This document shows positions 57,601 through 64,000 of a DNA stretch of 64,000 bases, one piece after another. How positions within the stretch are numbered: the stretch's first letter is position 1; each line of letters opens with the position of its first letter. The stretch comes from Torymus aiolomorphi (lineage: Eukaryota; Arthropoda; Insecta; Hymenoptera; Torymidae), in assembly GCA_036365515.1 (NCBI GenBank), contig CM070873.1, forward strand, positions 193,184,104-193,248,103, read 5' to 3'. A model generated the notes under the pieces. That model searched no databases and had not been told where the DNA came from. It saw only the letters and a list, made by a program, of their open reading frames with translations. A program made the position numbers and the translations under genes.

Positions 57601-58048
57601 CGCGCGGTAAATATCTTACCAGCGACGGTAGACTAATGCCCGCGAAAGTCAGCTCATCAACGCGGTAAATATACTCACACGCGGACGGTATATGCTAATG
57701 ACCGCGGAAATCAGCTAGCCTCCGCGGTAATATGCTCATCTCCGCGCGCCCGCCGCGCGATTCAGCTCATCCCCGCGGTCGTCCAGCTTGTCACCGCGGT
57801 AAGATGCTATAGTCCTCGCGCGCGCGCCACCGCCGCCCGCCGACCGCCGGGTAAATATCATGCAAAAATGTGACAATAAAATACGGATAATTTTTATTTG
57901 ATGACATCATTACAAATGGAAGGGTAGAAGCTTCTCGAAAGTGGGCGGAGACTCACCTGCCCGTCTCAACCTATCAGAACGCTACACAGGTCGGCCGGTG
58001 ACCGAGTGGTGGGGGGGGGGAGGACAGAACCGGCCTAGTTATACTACT
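57601..58048 (-). repeat. Polinton right terminal inverted repeat
   Basis: Reverse complement of 17231-17644 with small differences, including a shorter G run (58009-58020) opposite the 18-C run. The inner part carries the same array of GCGGTAATATGCTCAT-type units. It ends CCTAGTTATACTACT. Confidence 0.9.
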
Positions 58049-58054
58049 TACATT
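58049..58054 (+). repeat. Right 6-bp target site duplication of the Polinton (TACATT)
   Basis: Matches 17225-17230. Penelope coding sequence resumes with the last copy. Confidence 0.95.
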
Positions 58055-59026
58055 GTATAAACAAATTACAGTCCAAGCCTTTGTTTTATTTTCGGTATGT
58101 AGATGATATTATATTATGTATACAAAAAAATGACATAGAACATACCTTAGACGTCTTTAATTTGTATGATAAAAACTTGCAGTTTACAGTAGAAAGATTA
58201 AAAAACAATAGTATTAGTTTTCTTGATTTAAAAATAATGATTAATGATCATAGATATATTATAACGAATTGGTATAGAAAACCTACTTTCTCTGGCAGAT
58301 ATCTCAATTTTAATTCTCACCATCCTTTGGTGAATAAAATTGCGATTATTTATAGTTTGGTTGATCGAGCAATAAAGCTGTCGCATAAATCTTTCACAAA
58401 TATAAATATTTTTTTCATTAAAGATGTCTTAAAATATAATAATTATCCACTAGATTTACTTAGCTTCTATATAAAAAAAGACTAAAAAAGATTTGCTCGA
58501 CATCTAGTTCCTCACATGGAAATATTAGTGTTAATAAGACTTTTATAAGTTTACCTTTTGTTAAAGAATTAGAAGGCTTCACAAAAAATTTTTTTAAACG
58601 CCTTAACACAAATGTAGTATTTAGCATGAATAATAAATTGAATAATGTTATAATATTAGGCAAGGATAAGAATAAAAAATTCAAAAAGTCTAATGTTATT
58701 TATAAAATTAATTGTGGAAATTATAATGCGTCCTACGTAGGACAGACATGTAGACGTCTAGGCGTTAGAATAAAAGAACATCATAAAAAATATTGTGATG
58801 AGGACAAAAATTCTTCATTATTTATACATAAAACAGAGAACTCACATAATATAAATTTTCAAAACGTTAAAATTTTAGATACAGAATTCAACACTGGTAA
58901 AAGATTGTTCACAAAAGCTTTATATATAAATACGCAAAAAATTTTATGAATAACCAATTCGAAATTACAAAATTACCAAAGGAATACAGTATTTTGATTA
59001 ATAATGTCGAATTTTTGTCCTCTTAG
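58055..59026 (+). pseudogene. PLE-2 reverse transcriptase end and GIY-YIG domain
   Basis: The frame continues the RT from 17230 with YFRYVDDIIL, then SFLDLKI and NWYRKPTF, to a stop at 58485. A shift leads to the next frame, which carries SLPFVKELEG and the GIY-YIG domain (VIYKIN, SYVGQTCRRL, RIKEHH) at 58680-58800. A one-base loss in an A-run near 58936 gives an early stop at 58949. In PLE-1 the run has seven A and the frame continues to FLSS, homologous to the stop at 59024-59026. The gene was already decaying or decayed after the Polinton cut it. Confidence 0.88.
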
Positions 59027-59583
59027 AATTAGAATAACTGAGTATTGTAGACGAGCAGGTATTAGGAGCATATGATTAGTAGAGCTATGTGCCGTACACT
59101 ATCCCTTGTATTCGAAGACGTGTTTGCCTAATACCTCTTCCCGTTCTCGAACTCGTTAGTGGGCTGTGCTCCACCTACTTACATATACTGTCTTATTTAT
59201 GTACGTTCACACCTTTTATACTTATTTAAATATTAGACTATATAAAGAGAAATAACGGTTTATGTTACTATTGACGGGTGGACTGTTTTCCACGTAACAC
59301 TTGGACTATTAACATTTGATTGTAAGTTTGTAATCTGTTTTATTTATTCCGTGTGTAAAATATTTCTCTGTTGGAAATTATTAAAATAATATTAACTACG
59401 GTTGTATATATTAGATTCCTGAAGAGGGACAAAAATAAATTGTCCGAAACGTCGACGGATAAAAAGAAAATTGGTGTTGTTTTATTAATTACCTTTTAAT
59501 TAATAACACCGGAGTGGTAGTAAATTTGGCCATTAGCTGCAAGATTTTGAATATTAGAAGAAATCTACCATTAGCTGCATTAC
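59027..59583 (+). other. PLE-2 3' non-coding region and terminal repeat
   Basis: It matches, inverted, 1139-1690. It includes a hammerhead-like core and ends in the paired words TTAGCTGCAAGATTTTG and ACCATTAGCTGCATTAC. No coding sequence. Confidence 0.75.
59419..59453 (+). ncRNA. Hammerhead-ribozyme-like core in PLE-2 terminal region
   Basis: CTGAAGA is followed by GGGAC...GTCC as helix II and then GAAAC-GTC. Helix II pairs four bases around an AT-rich loop. This copy is better preserved than the one at 1269-1303. Hammerhead motifs in Penelope elements support the reading, but helices I and III were not demonstrated. Confidence 0.45.
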
Positions 59584-59665
59584 ACAAAAATTGTTATACA
59601 CAACGTTTGGCCTAATACACGTTGTTTAAGTGCATATCATCCAGCACTGCCATCTTCACTTCGCC

Positions 59666-61112
59666 ATGGAAAACACATTGAACCTTCAACTACAACTTCG
59701 AAGGGATACAACACGTATGTTAAACCAACATGAGAAAAAAAAAGAACTTTTAATTTATTTTTTAAAAAATAGAAAAGATGTTAATCTTAATTTAATAATG
59801 CATCTCGAATTTTTGATTTTTGGTTTTGATATTAGAAAATTACATTACAGATTAACTAAAATGTTATACAAAGAAAATGAGTTGAGAGAACGTATAAAAT
59901 TTCTCATTCAATGCTGGTTTTATCAGGTTTTACCTAATCATTTAAATTTTATTACAAAGAATATAAAGAACAATCATATGTTCTCCCATAATTGTAGATA
60001 TAAATAGAAAAAACTTATTGATTATCTAATGTTTCGAATGTTAAATATAGAAAGGACCCCGCACACAATGTATGGAAAATAATCATTCGGTCAAATTGGA
60101 TCAAACTTGGGGAAAAGATAGATCTTGAGGTCCTGAACAAAAGTTCTCATGGGCAAAAACCCCCAAAATTTGACCGAATGATTTTTTCCCATACATTGTG
60201 TGCGGGGTCCTTTGTGATTTACATTCTCAAGTTTACAAAACTAATAAGAAAATTAACAAAACAGTGTGTGACAGAAAAGATAGTTGGAAATGATTTGATT
60301 ATACTATTTATACAATATTACAAAAGTAAACTTATTTTTATTATGGATAAAGTTAAAATTAAATTAGATAGAAAACTCAATGACATTTATTTCAAAAAAT
60401 ATAAATGTGAATTAGAAAAAGATAGATATAGAGGAGATTCAGCGATTAATAAAGTAGGGGTCAATCTCCGAAACAATAACACACGGGTTGTCGACCCCGT
60501 GGATTCGACTTTAAAATTAGAAAAATGGTGTGCCAATGTTTCGGATATTGAACTACCTTCTTATGTCAATGACATATTAAAGCAAGGTGAAAAGTTTAAC
60601 TTTGATAATAGATTCAACGATAGACTGGCACTAAGTTTTGTTAAGAATTTTGAAGCTTTCCTTAAAAATTATCCTGAAAATGAAAAGATCCCGAAAATAA
60701 GAGGTAGTTTTCTTAATGTTATAAAAAAATTTTATAATAAAGAGTTATCGATTCATTCATATGCAGATAAACAATTTAAAATGGATTTAGTTAAAACTAA
60801 AGAATTTTTGAAACGAAATCAGGATATTTTAATAACGAGAGCTGATAAAGGAAATGCCACAGTGATTATTACTAAATCATCATATAATGAAAAAGTAGAA
60901 TCGCTATTTGGTGATAACAAATATTATGAAAAAATCAAATCAAATCCTCTATCTTCGTTAGAAAGGAAAACTAATGAATTGACAAAATGGATAAACAAAA
61001 TCGATTTCATATCTAATGGAAAAAAATTAGAACCAGTTTTACAAAAATTTAATTTTTTCAAAGCATATGGGTTGATTGAAATACATAAAACGGGTTTTCC
61101 AGTTCGACCCTG
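59666..61112 (+). pseudogene. PLE-3 N-terminal polyprotein remnant
   Basis: The ATG at 59666 (MENTLNLQLQLRRD) opens a frame to 60007. After the MITE a long frame (about 60340-61112) has KLNDIYFKKYKCELEKDRYR, then ITRADKGNATVIITKSSY and LIEIHKTGFPVRP. The ADKG and HK-x(4)-PVRP motifs are standard in the RT0-RT1 region of Penelope-like and telomerase-type reverse transcriptases. After PVRP the normal continuation is missing and unrelated codons end the frame. Confidence 0.8.
60053..60212. mobile_element. 160-bp MITE with 40-50 bp perfect TIRs
   Basis: Ends AGGACCCCGCACACAATGTA and its exact inverse, extending to ATTCGGTCAAA. The central part is about 70 bp and non-coding. It sits in the PLE-3 coding region. 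The flanking A and T runs do not fix a target duplication. Confidence 0.85.
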
Positions 61113-61385
61113 TTGGAAAAAAAACATGTGATATTTTCATCTAAAAAAAACACCCGAGTTTTTCAGGTGTCTTTTGGCTCAATTCGACACATGGAGAAAA
61201 TCAGGTGTTTTTCACCTGACAAAATCAGGTCTTTTTTTCACGTGTAAAAAAGTAGGTGAAAAACATCACCTGATTAAATCAGGTGTTTTTAATCTAGGAA
61301 AGCAGCGTGTTTAAAGTGAAAAAATCAGCTGTTTTTTCATGTAAAAAAAAGGAGGTAATCCAGATAAAAATATTTCATAAGTTCT
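61113..61385. repeat. Cluster of short inverted CAGGTG/CACCTG words
   Basis: Between the PLE-3 break and the inverted satellite flank, CAGGTGTTTTT, CACCTGA, AAATCAGGTG and ACATCACCTGATT recur in both orientations within about 150 bp. The segment can fold into several hairpins. No gene is seen. Confidence 0.55.
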
Positions 61386-62995
61386 TACGTAAGATCTTAT
61401 GTAATGAAGGATATCTGAAAGGATTCAGGAATTAATTTTGTGAATTAATTCGAAAATATAATGGAAATATTACTAACAAAAAATTTCGAAGGTTATAAAA
61501 TCATGTATTATTGCAGAATCCTTTCAATGAAAGATTTTTGGAAGGATTCAGGAATAAATATTGTGAATTAATTAGAAAATATTTAGTAAATATTACTAAC
61601 AATAAATTTCGAAGGGTATATATAATCCCGTATTTGAAGGTACATTTTTATAATTTAGAATATTATTTAAATAATATTCTAACTATTTTTACATATATTT
61701 ACATTGTTAATAATTTTACACTATTTTATCGCAGAAAAAAACGCAGAAAAATTTTTTACATGATGGAGATTCGAACCCGGGTCGCTTGGGTACTACGCAA
61801 ATACGCTATCCATTACGCTATCGCTCGCTTGTTAGATCATTTCATTTTTTTCATTATATACTGCAATATGAGTGATACGATACATTAGAAAATTTATTCT
61901 TAATATTACTTTATTTTTTAATATTAACTTTGATCAATTAATTCATAGTTATTTAATACTTTTAGTTTATTAAATATTGTATTAAGTCGATGTGAAATGT
62001 GTGTGTATAAAGGAGCTCTTCCTTACCGACGTTATGAGTTTTTACATTTTTTGATCTTAGATTCAACTTTTGATGAATGAAGCTCTTCACTGCACTCCGT
62101 AATTGCATAAATAATACACCTATAAATTTTTCAGAAATTCTGTTCATTATTTTTCATAAAAAACTGGTAGAAAATTTTTCAACCCGTTTCCTGTAAAATC
62201 TATAACGAGCAATAACTTGAAAATTTACACATAGTGTATTTTTGTCATTACGAAGGGCAATAAAGAGCTCTTTTCCCGAAATTCGATAAAAATAAAAAAA
62301 TGATAATTGCATATAATGCAGAGATGAATAGAATGAGCTCTACCTTACCGACGTTATTATTATTTGTAGTGTTTTCAATTTAGAATCAACTTTTAGAGTC
62401 AAAGGCTCTTTACTCTTGGCAGACGTATAAATAATATTTCTGCCGATTTTGAGGGGACTTCTAAACATTGTCATACTGAAAGAATACTATTATGAATAAT
62501 AATAAAAAATATTGCTTATTTTAAGTACCTATATTATTCATCTTTAAATGTTTTTTTTCCTTTTATTTTAAGTTTTTATATTCTTACATTAACTTTTCAA
62601 ATTAATATTTTTCGCAATTAGTAAATGTTTCAATCTATCTTAGTTCACAAAAACGAAAAATTATATACCCCCCACACATTTTAATACGTTCTTTAATAGG
62701 ATCATACGAATGTAGAAAACAATGGACGACTAAATCCGATCATTATCCAATCATTTCATTTTTTTCATTATATAGTGCAAAATGACTGACAAAATAAATT
62801 AGAATATTTATTTCTAATATTTCTTTATTTTTTAATATTAACTTTGTTTAATTAGTATATACTTATTTAGTAAGTTTTGTTTATTAAATATTGTATTAAT
62901 TAGGACTTATTTGATTGAACAAATTCGTATTAAAAACAAAATAAATACATTATACGATGCCTCTTATATACGGACGCTGCCCTTTTCATGTTGAA
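61386..62995. repeat. Inverted copy of the satellite-element flank
   Basis: Reverse complement of about 13490-15060 with few differences, including the tRNA-like segment. It leads into the satellite array. In the other copy the flank goes on to a CCCACACAGCATG terminus at 16008. Here that end is missing, replaced at about 61385 by the CAGGTG-rich segment, so this copy is truncated or recombined. Confidence 0.85.
61759..61829 (-). ncRNA. tRNA-derived segment, second copy
   Basis: Minus strand carries the same A box and GGTTCGAATCT B box as 14652-14720, with CCCGG before the T loop. Stem pairing is still incomplete. Confidence 0.55.
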
Positions 62996-64000
62996 TACTT
63001 GCAATAATTTCGAAATTATTTTAAGTATTCTTTCAAAAAATCTTTTCAAAGTCCTTTCAGAATTAATTCGTGTAATTATTTTTTTTGCTATTTTGTTTTA
63101 AAAAATTTTATTTTAAAAATCTTTTTCAAAAGAATTCAAAATTATTTCTTGTATTAATTCAGACGAGTTTCCCAGAAGATTTCATGAAATAATTCATGTA
63201 AGATTTTTGAATAGATACTGAATTATTTTTGTAAATGAATAATTTGTATCTTTCTGAAATTATTTCTGAATTATTGCATGAAAGAATACTTGCAATAATT
63301 TCGAAATTATTTTATGTATTCTTTCAAAAAATCTTTTCAAAGTCCTTTCAGAATTAATTCGTGTAATTATTTTTTTTGCTATTTTGTTTTAAAAAATTTT
63401 ATTCTAAAAATCTTTTCAAAGTCCTTTCAGAATTAATTCGTGTAATTATTTTTTTTGCTATTTTGTTTTAAAAAATTTTATTCTAAAAATCTTTTTCAAA
63501 ACAATTCAAAATTATTTCTTGTATTAATTCACACGAGTTTCCCAGAAGATTTCATCAAATAATTCATGTAAGATTTTTGAATAGATACTGAATTATTTTT
63601 GTGAATGATTAATTTGTATCTTTCTAAAATTATTTCTGAATTATTGCATGAAAGAATACTTGCAATAATTTCGAAATTATTTTATGTATTCTTTCAAAAA
63701 ATCTTTTCAAAGTCCTTTCAGAATTAATTCGTGTAATTATTTTTTTGCTATTTTGTTTTAAAAAATTTTATTCTAAAAATCTTTTTCAAAAGAATTCAAA
63801 ATTATTTCTTGTATTAATTCACACGAGTTTCCCAGAAGATTTCATGAAATAATTCATGTAAGATTTTTGAATAGATATTGAATTATTTTTGTGAATGATT
63901 AATTTGTATCTTTCTGAAATTATTTCTGAATTATTGCATGAAAGAATACTTGCAATAATTTCGAAATTATTTTATGTATTCTTTCAAAAAATCTTTTCAA
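62996..64000. repeat. Satellite array, inverted, running off the window
   Basis: Same 291-bp and 371-bp units as at 3040-13480 on the opposite strand, starting from the matching TGTTGAATACTTGC edge. At least three units are visible before the window ends. Confidence 0.95.

Larger units (their letters stand above)
59590..61112 (+). mobile_element. Penelope-like copy 3 (PLE-3), 5' half only
   Basis: It follows PLE-2 in the same direction and contains the N-terminal half of a Penelope protein. It is cut at the GFPVRP motif just before the RT fingers. A 160-bp MITE lies inside. The downstream part is replaced by palindromic DNA and the inverted satellite-element copy. Confidence 0.75.

Noticed and set aside
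56000..57640. Short frames in the right subterminal Polinton region
   Set aside because: They change between the direct repeats and lack conserved motifs. Best seen as non-coding repeats.

Overview
This window is intergenic DNA of a eukaryote, most likely an insect. It is AT-rich and consists almost entirely of transposable elements and their decay products: Penelope-like retroelements with GIY-YIG domains, a BEL/Pao LTR retrotransposon, a Polinton/Maverick (adintovirus-like) element, TIR transposons with MITE derivatives, and a satellite array. Arthropod-type TCAGT initiators stand near several Polinton genes. I see no host single-copy gene. I cannot name the species.

Layout by subtraction. 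(1) A minus-strand Penelope copy (PLE-1) runs from about 1139 to 16925. It is broken by a 924-bp foldback element (1808-2731) and by a 13,010-bp TIR-flanked element (2999-16008) made mostly of tandem satellite repeats. (2) A second Penelope copy (PLE-2, plus strand, about 17003-59583) lies head to head with PLE-1. It was split by a 40,818-bp Polinton (17231-58048) with AG...CT ends, TIRs of 414-448 bp and a perfect 6-bp target duplication TACATT. (3) A third, 5'-end Penelope piece (PLE-3, about 59590-61112) follows. Then comes an inverted copy of the flank of the satellite element and the start of another satellite array, which runs off the window.

Inside the Polinton, removing later insertions leaves roughly 16 kb, a normal Polinton length. 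The order is: TIR, major capsid (-), small basic protein (-), minor capsid/penton (-), adenain-like protease (-), PLA2-like protein (-), packaging ATPase (+), DUF8207-like protein (+), a 70-residue PPP1R15/GADD34-like protein (+), a fibre-like protein (+), retroviral-type integrase with chromodomain (+), protein-primed DNA polymerase B (-), subterminal repeats, TIR. The insertions are a rearranged BEL/Pao complex in the capsid gene (18116-32453, TSD AGGAG), a DDE-type TIR transposon (34413-38393) and its internally deleted copy (39651-41348), two copies of a related MITE (41353-41847 and 51220-51743), and a 3.5-kb inverted-repeat element (about 46961-50432).

Together the Polinton genes form a virus-like set: capsid shell, maturation protease, DNA packaging, replication, integration and probable host-interaction functions. 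Capsid, PLA2-like, DUF8207-like, integrase and polymerase genes carry stops, frameshifts or insertions, so the copy is dead. The ATPase, penton, protease, fibre-like and PPP1R15-like frames are still open.

Most notable: a Polinton-encoded protein with the PP1-binding and eIF2alpha-phosphatase signature of the PPP1R15 family; a 13-kb satellite block with its own TIRs; TIR transposons sitting at TATA targets just upstream of Polinton genes; a strand-asymmetric saturation of TGAG/CTCA words over 14 kb of the BEL insertion; and a degenerate array of about 21 bp in the Polinton TIRs.
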